From: Lepidonotus clava
Lineage: Eukaryota; Annelida; Polychaeta; Phyllodocida; Polynoidae
DNA length: 64,000 bases
Direction: 5' to 3'
NCBI GenBank assembly: GCA_936440205.1
Contig: OW387146.1
Span: forward strand, 26,784,458-26,848,457
Of this stretch, positions 55,112 through 64,000 are shown one piece after another; positions within the stretch are counted from its first letter, which is position 1; each line of letters opens with the position of its first letter. The translations under genes were made by a program, and so were the position numbers. Under the pieces are notes generated by a model. That model did not search any database. It saw nothing but the letters and a program-made list of their open reading frames with translations, and was not told the DNA's origin.

Positions 55112-55152
55112 CTTCAAGAGCGTCGGTTGTTAGGCCATCAGCAGTTTTAAAT
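55112..55152 (-). CDS. Candidate 41-bp internal exon, unknown gene
   Basis: On the minus strand a strong acceptor (TTCTTTTATCATCCCTCACAG) and a strong donor (GAAG|GTAAGAC) enclose 41 bases that read FKTADGLTTDALE in the one fully open frame. Splice signals are better than most in this region. The gene is not recognised. It lies about 0.2 kb upstream (in minus-strand terms) of the CpG-rich island, so the two need not belong together. Confidence 0.35.
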
Positions 55153-55444
55153 CTGTGAGGGATGATAAAAGAAGGTATTATGTCTGTGTCAAAACATTCA
55201 GGCGTGTGGTTCGAAATCCTAAAACATCTGAATAGCAAGGCAGCTTTTTTCATATAGCACCGAAATACTGGATCTAGCCTTTAAGATACACTCTTTGCAT
55301 AGTTTAAAAAGAATTAACGATTACATGTTTATTTCAGTAAGTAGATATGATATACAGAGAAAATTATTTCAAAACTGTTCCAAAACAAATCCCATTCATC
55401 TCCTTTAGGCGTTCCAAATACCTTCTGCCCAAAGAATACCTAAG

Positions 55445-55628
55445 GAGTGGAGGATCCAGGATTTCGAGAGAATAAAGGATAAGGATCCGCCTATCTAGGC
55501 TTAGCCTAGACATGTACACAACATTGCTGTTCCTTCTTTGTATAGTTTAGGATAGTTTAGTACAACCATAAGGGGGTAAGGTGTCAAGACCACCTGGACC
55601 CCATGCCCCCTATGGATCCGCCCCAATA
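55445..55628. mobile_element. MITE with GGATCC-containing ends
   Basis: Left end GAGTGGAGGATCCAGGATT and right end TATGGATCCGCCCCAATA are inverted copies. About 184 bp, no coding capacity; same family as 29031-29178. Confidence 0.45.
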
Positions 55629-55811
55629 ATGCTACGTGGTAAAACCCTCCCATTTATAAATACAAACACAGGACATTTTCCCTTATTTGTGTAGTTTAGG
55701 GCCCCACCAAAAGTTCCGCTCTCCTTATATCAAGATTACATTATGTGATTCCAGTAATAGTGGTACATTCTGCCTGCTTCCAGGGCTGTCACCAGTACCC
55801 CGTCACCCAGG

Positions 55812-55915
55812 TGATACATAGGATCACTCATCAGGGCGATACGTCACACACGGCCCCAGATAACAAGGACCGATGGCCCTGATAAGATGAGGTAAAAGGG
55901 GCGGACAGATAGCAG
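55812..55915. promoter_or_regulatory. GATA-site cluster
   Basis: About five GATA cores in 104 bp, including CAGATAAC, CTGATAAGATG and ACAGATAG, plus TACGTCAC and a GGGGCGG box. Enhancer-like by motif density only. Confidence 0.3.
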
Positions 55916-56301
55916 AAATGACTCCTCTATACCCTCATTATATAAGTGACAGTCACAAGCAATAAGAGAAATGTAGCGATACCGCTATTTAGCTTAGTCC
56001 ATCAACGGATTATGGTTATTGCTGCACTTCTACAATAACAGAACGTTGCTGGGATCTATGGTGTTTTCAATATTTGCAATCAGGAGAAAAGGACAGACTG
56101 ATGTAGTAAATCGTCGTTGGGATCATGAGTACAGAGATTCCTATTATCAGGGTATTAACTGATTAGTGGATTTCTGAGGAAACTTCCCAGTTCTTGTCAC
56201 ATGTCCCCGCCATACCCTACCACTCATCCGCCATCAGACGTTGTTTATTATACTGTTTGTTTGAAGCTACAGATTTTAGTACTTTGATTTAATGGATTGG
56301 A

Positions 56302-56453
56302 TTAATTGATGTACTTTATTGCAGTTTGCAGGCTACCACAATCGGTGGTACAAGTCTTAGCATTTATGTCATAAGCACCAGGTGCAACTGATAGCCTGTA
56401 CGTCAGAGCTTCAGTACAATCGCTAACTTTCGTGCATGGGCTTGTCATGACGA
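56302..56453 (-). CDS. Candidate 3'-terminal exon of a cysteine-containing protein
   Basis: On the minus strand CTTCCTTTTGCTGTAATAG is a good splice acceptor. The exon is open to a TAA at 56302 and AATAAA follows about 50 bases later (56249-56244). The tail reads SPCTKVSDCTEAL ... NAKTCTTDCGSLQ, with cysteines spaced C-x5-C-x20-C-x3-C, which suggests a secreted disulfide-bonded domain. An ATG seven codons inside the upstream intron could also give a 59-residue secreted peptide. I do not recognise the family. Confidence 0.4.
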
Positions 56454-59400
56454 CTATTACAGCAAAAGGAAGTTTGCACATTGTCAAAATTGTTTAAGTT
56501 TCGTTTCCTACATGTGGACGACAGCTGGGCATGTAGTGATAGTAAAGTATTCGGGAACCTTCCTGGATTATTGTGTGAAAAATACAGAATGAACTACTTC
56601 TACCTGGAAACGTCGTGGCAAATTGTTCGTGACTTGTTTGGGTATAATAATGTTGCAAAACACGGTTAAAGGACAAAATGTCAGTGAACCTTTAGTGATT
56701 ATATGATGCTCAATTGATATTGGTAAAGAGAATGATTCTTTAGTCATCCCTGCAATCATTCTACAGCACGATACAACGTATATTAAAATCCCATGTCAGT
56801 AAAGGCCCAACGGCACAGAAAGTCCATTATTCCATTTCAGAAAGACGAACAAGGCCGTTTCAAACGGTGTAAAAGCATCAATTAGTAGCAAAATGAGATG
56901 TGCAGTAGATAACTGTAGTCCTATAATTATAATGAGTTTTTCTCAGACGATAGAAAAGTGGAGGAGTCTAAAATGTCTATTCTGTCTGATATTGATTAGT
57001 CGATAGTGCCTTCTATGCTATTGGGAACGGTGATTCATTAGTCTAGTAGAGGACAGGAAATTATAGGCCTAAACAGGGCTGTTCAGGCTTATAGATCTTA
57101 TTGCATCGACAGCAAAGGCTCGGGAATAATAAGTGTATTTCTTTAATCTTAATAGTGAATTTATATTTGCATCAATTTTCAAAAAGATGTTCTAGATGTA
57201 ATAATAAAACGACGATCTGGAGCTTTTTTGTATATTCAAAAGGTTCTCATAGACATTAGTTATCTTTCACCAAAAACGTGATTTGTATTAGACACTTTGT
57301 CACATACTTGTCAAGACATTGTCAATATTTACAAAATTCATTCCTTGTGGTTATCAATCACAGAAGTTCATACGTTTTCGCAATTTTGCCTTGTCCAAAT
57401 TGATTAATTTCACTTATTACACCAGCAAATCTATGAAGGGAGCTCTATAGATTACAACTAAACCTTTTAAATGGACTATTTAGGTGAGCTCCCAACTAGT
57501 ATTATATATAAATATATATATATATATATATTAGAGATAGAACCTACTGTTCGACAAGCCATTTCGATGGAAGGCCAGTGTACAAGAATTTGACTAGAGA
57601 GGCTAAGGCTACCTTAGGTTCTGATTCCATGCTGTAACTTACAAAATGTTTTACTTATGATAGGAAAGCTGTACCTCTGAGACCGGAACGCCTGTATCAG
57701 TTGTTCACGACTTTACACCTTTACCAATATGGAACAAAGACTTTTTAAGATGTCCACCCTAAAAACAAATATGTGAAGGTTTCAGATAAAAAAAAAATCA
57801 ATGTATGTGGACCTTGAGTTTTCAAAAAATAATTTTTTGACGAGATATTCATTTCTACTTTTATTCTATGCTAATTATATATATAATGTGCGATAGTAGG
57901 CATGTTAAATGCGCGATATTAGCCTGACATGCGCGATACATGGCCTATAAGTAGTATATCAAATCATGTGTACCTAAGAAATAAGGGTTAATGCTAGAAA
58001 CAAATAAATATTTTCAATAATTAGACCTCATATATATTTAAACACAAAACAAAACCAGGAATTCCTATTGCAAAAGCTCTTGAATGCAAGAGAACAGTTT
58101 GATCAAATTAAATATAATGCGCGATGTACCCCCATTTTACCCTATCCTTACTTTAATGTAGGATCACGACCGTTCGACCGCACCAGGACTCCACATTACC
58201 AAACTGCAGTCAAAGACCTTACAATGGGTAGTAACAAATGGTGTGATCTCTGTTGTTCACTTGTGGGTGGTATGCCTCAGAACGCGAGGGTATACAGTTC
58301 GAGGGTCATATGATCCCAATGGGTTATACGACCACCCAAGGACAACCCATAAAGGTTCTATATTATATCACCCAAACAATAATCAGAAACTGTTTAAATA
58401 CAGAAAACAATCGACTGTGTCATTGGTGGGCACATCTATATTATCGGTTGTAATGGTACCAGTCCTCTCCATGTACTTTACACTTTACATCGTAGCCTTG
58501 GCAACATGGAAGGTTTTGGACTTAAATTATAACCAATCATGTATGTGGCCTATTTTGCAATATCGTCATATTGTGCCCATAATGCACCTCAAGTCGCAAA
58601 TGTGTTGACCCTACTTTTTCAGTAATAGTTGAAACTTAGTCCCACTGCCAATACTCTATTAAAACTCCACACACGAGCCCAGGGTCACACTATCCTGGTT
58701 TCAGCAGTAGCAGCAAGGTGACCACAGGGGGTTAAAGGGAAGGGGATATGTTATATATGAACCAGTTGTCCCGTTTTTGTTGTATGGGCATCCTTTATAC
58801 AGCCTTATTCTACTATCTCATTGCCATGTTTTGAAACAGTTAACATTGTTTGTTGGCAGACTACACTCTTCTGCAGTGTGCATTCGCCCACATGAGCATA
58901 CTATCCTGACATCACATAATTTATAACCTACTCATACAGACCTTAACTATACAGGCGTGGTCACGTGACCACTTTTTGATGATCGCTACGAGAACGCCAT
59001 AAGTATGCAGCACTGAATAAATCTTAACTCATTATTCTAAATGATAGTGATCGTTGATAATGTGTTCATGTATTGTTTTAGCTAAATTCAGAATAAGTAG
59101 ACCTGGGTTTAGAAGTTTTAATGATAACAGTTTTAGATCGATCACCAACCTAGCGACCACCCCATTGGGGGGAAGTGTGACGTCATCTGCACAATGTCCT
59201 CAACTTTTGTTAGGCAAATGTGAATGAAATATTGTAAATTTACTGACAGGAAGATGACAGTCAAGTATACAATTATATGGGAGATGAATTGACTGACCAC
59301 CGGAAACCCTAGAATGTAGCTCGGTGCCTAAAGTACCGTAATCAAATCATCAATGTAAAATGATTCAATCAGTTGGAATTACTCCTCTGTCAGCACCCTC

Positions 59401-59569
59401 TCAAGGGAATTGCCATTTACGCCATTCGTCTGATTCACAAGCCTTAAGTTCCATTTTCTTGTTTTCTACAGGCCTACAGTCCCTATTTCAGGGCTGGCGT
59501 CTATTGATATATTCCCACTTCTAAATTAACCCCGGTAAGACTTATGGATTTCTCCCCGTCTGGTCTGAG
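56454..59569. other. Host DNA, no gene seen
   Basis: AT-rich. It has a TA microsatellite near 57505-57532 and a perfect 16-bp palindrome at 58957-58972. A 121-codon frame at 58243-58608 has no splice or domain support. Confidence 0.4.
58957..58972. promoter_or_regulatory. Perfect 16-bp palindrome around CACGTG
   Basis: GTGGTCACGTGACCAC; the centre GTCACGTGAC is an ideal site for USF/MITF-type bHLH factors. The LTR promoter has a similar GGTCACGTGACC. Confidence 0.4.
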
Positions 59570-59885
59570 TCAAACAGACCGGAAGTGAACCCGGGTCACG
59601 TGATGTTATAGACAGCAGGCACATGCGCATTGCTTGTGTGAGCAGACGACATTTGACGAAGAATCAATTTTTGGCGGGAAAACGGGGTTCCTTCCTCCTT
59701 CCTACTCTACGCCCCTATAAGAGTATTACTTCCGCTGCTCACCACCCTGGGCTTTGTGACGTCATTAAGGGGCCCTTGATCATAAGGAGGAGGCTCTGTT
59801 TCTGATAGACGTGACGTCACAGAGCGGTCAATATTGGCGGGAAATGCCCGCGCGAAGATAGAGATGTTACACAGACGTCTGCCTC
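59570..59885 (+). promoter_or_regulatory. CpG-rich promoter-like island with E2F and CRE sites
   Basis: In order: ETS site ACCGGAAGTG, GGTCACGTGA, ATGCGCATTGC, AGCAGACGACATTT (59641-59654), TTTTGGCGGGAAAA (E2F), TGTGACGTCATT, GTGACGTCACAG and ATTGGCGGGAAAT (E2F). No TATA box. This is the best promoter-like cluster of its kind in the window, and a 46-codon ORF starts at its right edge. Confidence 0.45.
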
Positions 59886-60004
59886 TGAAGAGAAAATCCT
59901 TCTGTCGACGTCGTTACCAGTCGATGTCGGAATATTCTAAATCCCATGCTATGAAGACTTTACCCATCGTCATGCCAGAATCTATTATTGTAATCCCGTT
60001 TTAA
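59864..60004 (+). CDS. Small ORF next to the E2F/CRE island, 46 codons
   Basis: ATG at 59864 to TAA at 60002-60004. The product is very basic at its start (LHRRLPLKRKSFCRRRY) and has no domain I know. Its only support is its place just after the promoter-like island; a translated leader ORF or a chance frame are equally possible. Confidence 0.2.
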   Translation: MLHRRLPLKRKSFCRRRYQSMSEYSKSHAMKTLPIVMPESIIVIPF

Positions 60005-60541
60005 GTTCACTTCAGTGAATAGATGTGGAGCTAATCTAAAAACAGACTTCCTTTTCATTCAGCAATAATGATTTAGTCAAGTATGTATTATTATGATGCC
60101 AACTAACTAAACTTAGCACTCGTGATCAAATATGTCTATATGGTGCTGATAAGGGTTGTCATACATGTACCTATAAATGCTTCTACTAATTAAGTAATTC
60201 GGAAATTCGCCTTGGTCTTACAGACTAGATTTTCGGTCGGGTTTATTTCTTACCTGAAGAGTAAAATATGGTGAATGACTTTGAACTTTAAGTCTTAACC
60301 TTTCACACCCGGAGTCTTGTTTGAACTCGTATATTGTCACTTTACCCATGATAATGACTTTTACTACAGGTTTCCAAGCAATATTCATAACTATACATTT
60401 CTCTATGAGTACCAATAAACTGCCATATCATCAATTTTAAAGCCACCTATCCCTACGACCAGAAAATGCAATAAATAATAGAGCACACAAAAAGAAGTGA
60501 CACATTAATACTCGTTAACATGGTGAATCTTTCCAGGAACA
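60005..60541. other. Host DNA, no gene seen
   Basis: AT-rich sequence between two promoter-like sites, without supported exons. Confidence 0.35.
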
Positions 60542-60615
60542 AGGTGGCGCATTGCATTCTGGGATATGGGCGGGATTTCATCATTGGGTAGTTGTGATGT
60601 ATGGGTTGTTTCCCG
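60542..60615 (+). promoter_or_regulatory. ZNF143/STAF-type promoter with possible first exon
   Basis: CGCATTGCATTCTGGGAT (60549-60566) matches about 16 of 18 positions of the inverted STAF/ZNF143 binding consensus as I recall it; GGTGGCGC and GGGCGGG flank it. At 60597 ATG TAT GGG TTG TTT CCC G is followed by a donor, GTAAGC (60616), giving a candidate first coding exon MYGLFP. No second exon was identified. Confidence 0.35.
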
Positions 60616-60911
60616 GTAAGCACCCAACAGGAGATTAGTCTAGCGTTTTATTTTCATTTTAATCACTTTATTATACTGATAGCTTTCATCTATAGTTTAT
60701 CCATTTTCATGATGTTCTTAGTTTGTATTTGTTTTATACCTAATGATATAATATATCATAATGTGAAAACACAAAAAGAGTATTATCATTGATTTATTGA
60801 ATTGATTGACGCCTGTCTTAAATAAATTTTCCACCTTACAAGTTTGGATGTTATTGAGCTGTCCACGTTACGAAAAGGATCAGTATTTATACCAATGACA
60901 ATAACCAATGC

Positions 60912-60959
60912 GGTCAGCCCCACTCTTGCCCCACCCCTCCCTGTGTAGTGGGGCTGACC
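60912..60959. repeat. 12-bp perfect-stem hairpin
   Basis: GGTCAGCCCCAC and GTGGGGCTGACC around a 24-base C-rich loop. Confidence 0.6.
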
Positions 60960-61200
60960 ACATGTACAACTGCCATTCAAAACTGGGGCAAACCCAACTC
61001 AAGTTCTTGGACACAAAAAATACAATGTGCACACATAAATTACACCCACCTGTGTATTAAGAACGGTTTCCCTACCGTGGACACCTGTTTTTGTGGTGAA
61101 CAGCATGCTTTTTACTCCAAATTCAGTGTTTAAATCCATGAAGTGGACAGACTAGGACTAGTGCCAACATGGCTGTCTCTATGGCAGAAAGGGTCCTCAC

Positions 61201-61451
61201 CTTCCCAGAGTTCAATGTTTTTTCACCAATTTTTTCTATGCTCTGCTCTCCATCCCCATACAGAGTCGTGGATGGATATTCCATGTAACTGGGGAATAAT
61301 GTGACCAGAAAGAACCATTCAGTTTTCTGATCATACTCTCCCTTGTTTAATTTGATTTGGGGGAATTCATTCCTATTTATTTGTGTCAAATGTCGAGGTG
61401 ACCTTGCGTAAGAAATATTGAAGATAGGCCCTAGGTCTTGTAAAGCTCCCA
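61201..61451 (-). CDS. Candidate internal coding exon, unknown gene
   Basis: A 251-bp minus-strand segment between GTGAAGCAG (acceptor, modest pyrimidine tract) and GAAG|GTGAGG (donor). One frame is open throughout, including ALQDLGPIFNISYA and TEWFFLVTLFPSYMEYPS. It reads like protein sequence, but I cannot name it. It lies 0.5 kb upstream of the lipocalin gene on the opposite strand. Confidence 0.35.
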
Positions 61452-61885
61452 CTGCTTCACTGACCTATTACCAGTACAATAGGAAACAATGAAAAAGTCT
61501 ATCAGACGAATAATTTTCAATCTTCATTGACTTGTACCATAGCAGTTAGAATGGTTGCAAAGTTATTTGTCTGATCAAATATATTCAGTTCACTTTTACA
61601 AAACTTGATTAAATAAAATAATGCTGTTATTGTCTATTGTTGTCACTTTACTTGTGGAGAATCGATTATGCTAAATTGTGAGCCTTATCCAATCTCAATG
61701 GTGGATCTGAATGCGGATGAGCTTATTAGCTGTACGCAACAGATGCTGCAATAAAGGAAGATACTGGGTAAGAGTTTATCTATTACCCATCGTGTGTGGG
61801 TGGCCTCTGCCATCTTCCCATAACTTATGTAAGATTACAGTGTAGGACCTGTTTAGGTAATCAGTGATTAACACATATTTCTGGG

Positions 61886-61920
61886 TATATAATGATGTGG
61901 GTAAGTTCATCGTCCTCATC
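61886..61920 (+). promoter_or_regulatory. TATA/Inr promoter of the lipocalin gene
   Basis: TATATAA at 61886-61892, and TCATCTTC with a likely +1 A at 61918, 32 bases later. The leader to the ATG at 61956 is then about 38 bases. Confidence 0.6.
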
Positions 61921-61955
61921 TTCTCCGATCAATCCCGGTGACCACGACATTCACA

Positions 61956-63735
61956 ATGAAGGCTGTCCTTGCTCTTTTGGTGAGTAAAAACAGGTCACTA
62001 TTTGTAGAGATGCAATCTTCAGAAAACAGATAATGTTTTCCAATACATTATCATATGTCACTTGGTTAATACAAATGATCCTATAGATCCAAAATTTCGC
62101 AACCACATCACTATCATTCATAGCTATATGTGCCCATTATTGACTTAATCTGTCTTACGTTTAACAGCTGCTCCCATACTTTGTTTTAACAATTCTGTGT
62201 CAAGCAATCGTTGTCTATTTACACACTGCAGACAGTCTGGTGGACCACCACAATAAGTTCCCATAGATTAACGTGTAAAGGTAGTTTAAGTGAGAGATAA
62301 TCAATGTTTGGATATTCTTTTAATTTCTTGAGTTTTATCAAATCAATAATGATGCATTTATGATGTTATTTATCAAGATATCAAATGTACATAATAACTA
62401 ACGAGTACTTCATCAGAGAAAATCAATAAAACAAATTCAACCCATATTTTTAAGTATACGAAAGGTTAGTAGTAGGATAGCAAAGGAGAAAAGAGAAATA
62501 CACTATTATATCTACTACATCTGTAAATTGAACTTAAATGCTTACTATTTGATTTTATAGGCTCTCGCCCTTGTGGCTTATGCCCAGGAAGATTCCGCAT
62601 GTGTCAATGTGCAGCCAGTGCCCAGCTTCAAGTATGCTGAGTTCCAGGGCATGTGGTATGTATGATCGTCCAAGACATAGTTCTCTACTTTGCCATAATT
62701 CTTGTTAACAATCTGGTCACTATTTGCAAACTCTGTAGACAAAAAAACAATTTAGCATAGAAGAGCTTATCGTTTGGCTGCTATAAAAAGAATATGTCTG
62801 AAGTTTGATTCAATATTATCAGACCGTATTTCATAAATAAAAAGCTGTCTACCGTGTGAAACTTAAAGTAATGTCATGAGTACAACATGATTTGATGCCA
62901 AGGCTTGGAGAGAAAAATACAGACTCTGTATAGTACTCAAAATGCAGTTGGGAGAATATTAGATTCTCATCACTCTAGTTTATCTCTACATCTAATATAT
63001 ATTGTGTATTGAATATATTTGATTTCTTATCAAAAATTTCTTGATAAGACAAAAGCTTTGTACAATATTTCTGGGGAGATAATATATGGTATTATGTTCT
63101 ACCACCAGGTACGAGATTGGATACATCCGTAACGAGGGAGCTGCTAGCTTTGAGGATGGATGCTTCTGCAGTTTCTCTAATGTAACCAGCGACCCACTCA
63201 GCGAGGTTGAGGGTGACTCTCTGTACTCCTATGTGTGCAACCTGGATGAGCCTGAGGGTCTTCAGAGCATCTTTGATAGTGAGTTTTTATATGCAATTAT
63301 CAGGAATGGTTAAACCTTCTGGGATAGAAAATAAAAGATTATCACCCTCCCTTCAAATTATAGTTTGGAGGTGTAAAGACATTTCTGTCTGCTCAGCGTT
63401 CATCAACTCAACACTGTCTTCAAGTCTGATTATCAGTATCGTGTCAGTTACTATTCATATTCTTTTTTTGACTTTTTTATCTTAAGGCAATATGAGAAAA
63501 TTCAATAATCATTGGAAAATGTGTTATTTACACATATATTTATCAACTACATTGCATTTCTTCCCAATCCAATCAAGCTTCCCTTGTGGAAATGAACCCA
63601 GCTGGCAAATGGGAACAGGTTGTCCTTGGAGGTGGCTTCCAGGCCCACTCCTTCACCGTCCTTGACCTGACCGCTGACTACGCCCTGACCTACCGCTGTG
63701 GGGACTACCTCATTGCTGACTCCTACACCATCCAG
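61956..63735 (+). CDS. Secreted lipocalin, 5' four exons (continues beyond window)
   Basis: Coding exons 61956-61979, 62561-62655, 63109-63278 and 63578-63735, all with GT-AG introns (581, 453 and 299 bp). Exon 1 and the start of exon 2 give a signal peptide (MKAVLALLALALVAYA, cleavage likely before QEDS). Exon 2/3 carries the first lipocalin motif GMWYEIGYI (G-x-W). Exon 4 holds DLTADYALTYRC, the usual second motif (TDY-like). A glycosylation site NVT and paired cysteines fit an extracellular carrier of small hydrophobic ligands. The family usually has about 170-200 residues; about 149 are visible, so roughly one or two exons lie right of the window. The ligand cannot be told from sequence. 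The family call rests on these motifs and layout. Confidence 0.85.
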
Positions 63736-64000
63736 GTAAGACACTTATTGACTTTTACATCAGAAGGCTAAAAAAATAATATACATGGGCTAAAACTTTC
63801 GTAGGGCCCTAGCTATGACCATTTAAAGATGTTGGTGGTGAAATAGAAAATCCACATTGAAATACTAGTGAGCTTGATCCTATAAATCCAAAATCCTCTT
63901 TTCAAAGAGATCTTTCCTTTGTTCAGGAAAAGCAGGATGGAAACTCATCATACTGTGGATAAAGAAATATAACAATGGTCACATATGACATTCAAAGCAA
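63736..64000 (+). other. Fourth intron of the lipocalin gene (partial)
   Basis: Begins GTAAG after exon 4; no further exon is seen before the window ends. Confidence 0.6.

Noticed and set aside
58243-58608. 121-codon frame as a membrane protein gene
   Set aside because: No splice or promoter signals and no recognisable domain; its length is within chance for this much DNA.

Overview
The window is animal nuclear DNA. It has split genes with GT-AG introns, TATA/Inr promoters, AT-rich intergenic sequence, MITE-like repeats and Ty3/Gypsy LTR elements. The style (short intron-split genes, many small palindromic repeats) suggests a marine invertebrate, but I cannot name the phylum.

Positions 1-26024 are two nearly identical copies of one large (about 13.5 kb) GC-rich Ty3/Gypsy element, nested head-against-head. 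Copy B (+ strand) runs off the left edge and ends at 26024. Copy A (- strand, 3178-16667) inserted into B's pol near the RNase H/integrase junction, leaving a 4-bp target duplication CAAA (3174-3177, 16668-16671). A looks whole: 5' LTR, tRNA-Leu-type primer site, gag, pol (protease, RT, RNase H, integrase), a long accessory gene (ORF3), a 3.3-kb 3' region, polypurine tract, 3' LTR. B is broken by A. The nesting creates inverted-repeat arms of about 9.35 kb, which explains the palindromic layout of the left 26 kb.

The strongest novelty candidates lie in this element. ORF3 (836 codons from its ATG) sits in the env position but reads as a soluble nuclear protein: two C2H2 fingers, a SUMO-interaction-like motif, a sumoylation consensus and a basic NLS. 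It has its own TATA box and initiator in the pol-ORF3 gap. The 3' region carries eight stem-loops in four short/long pairs, all with loop ACGACC, with compensatory stem changes and G-U wobbles almost only on the sense strand. This suggests a structured RNA signal.

Positions 26025-61885 are host DNA with few firm genes: a 1.28-kb TIR element with 4-bp target duplication and about 20 subterminal repeats (27511-28788), a 35-bp x8 satellite with an E-box and a B-box-like motif per unit (30187-30466), several MITEs, a polypurine minisatellite in two blocks (46.5-48.7 kb), and GC-rich islands with E2F, CRE, GATA, NRF1 or ZNF143-type motifs, some sharing AGCAGACGAC. Several exon-like segments with splice signals on both sides (or a splice acceptor plus poly(A) signal) are listed at low confidence.

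Positions 61886-64000 hold the 5' part of a secreted lipocalin gene (+ strand, four coding exons seen), with a TATA promoter and signal peptide; it continues past the right edge.
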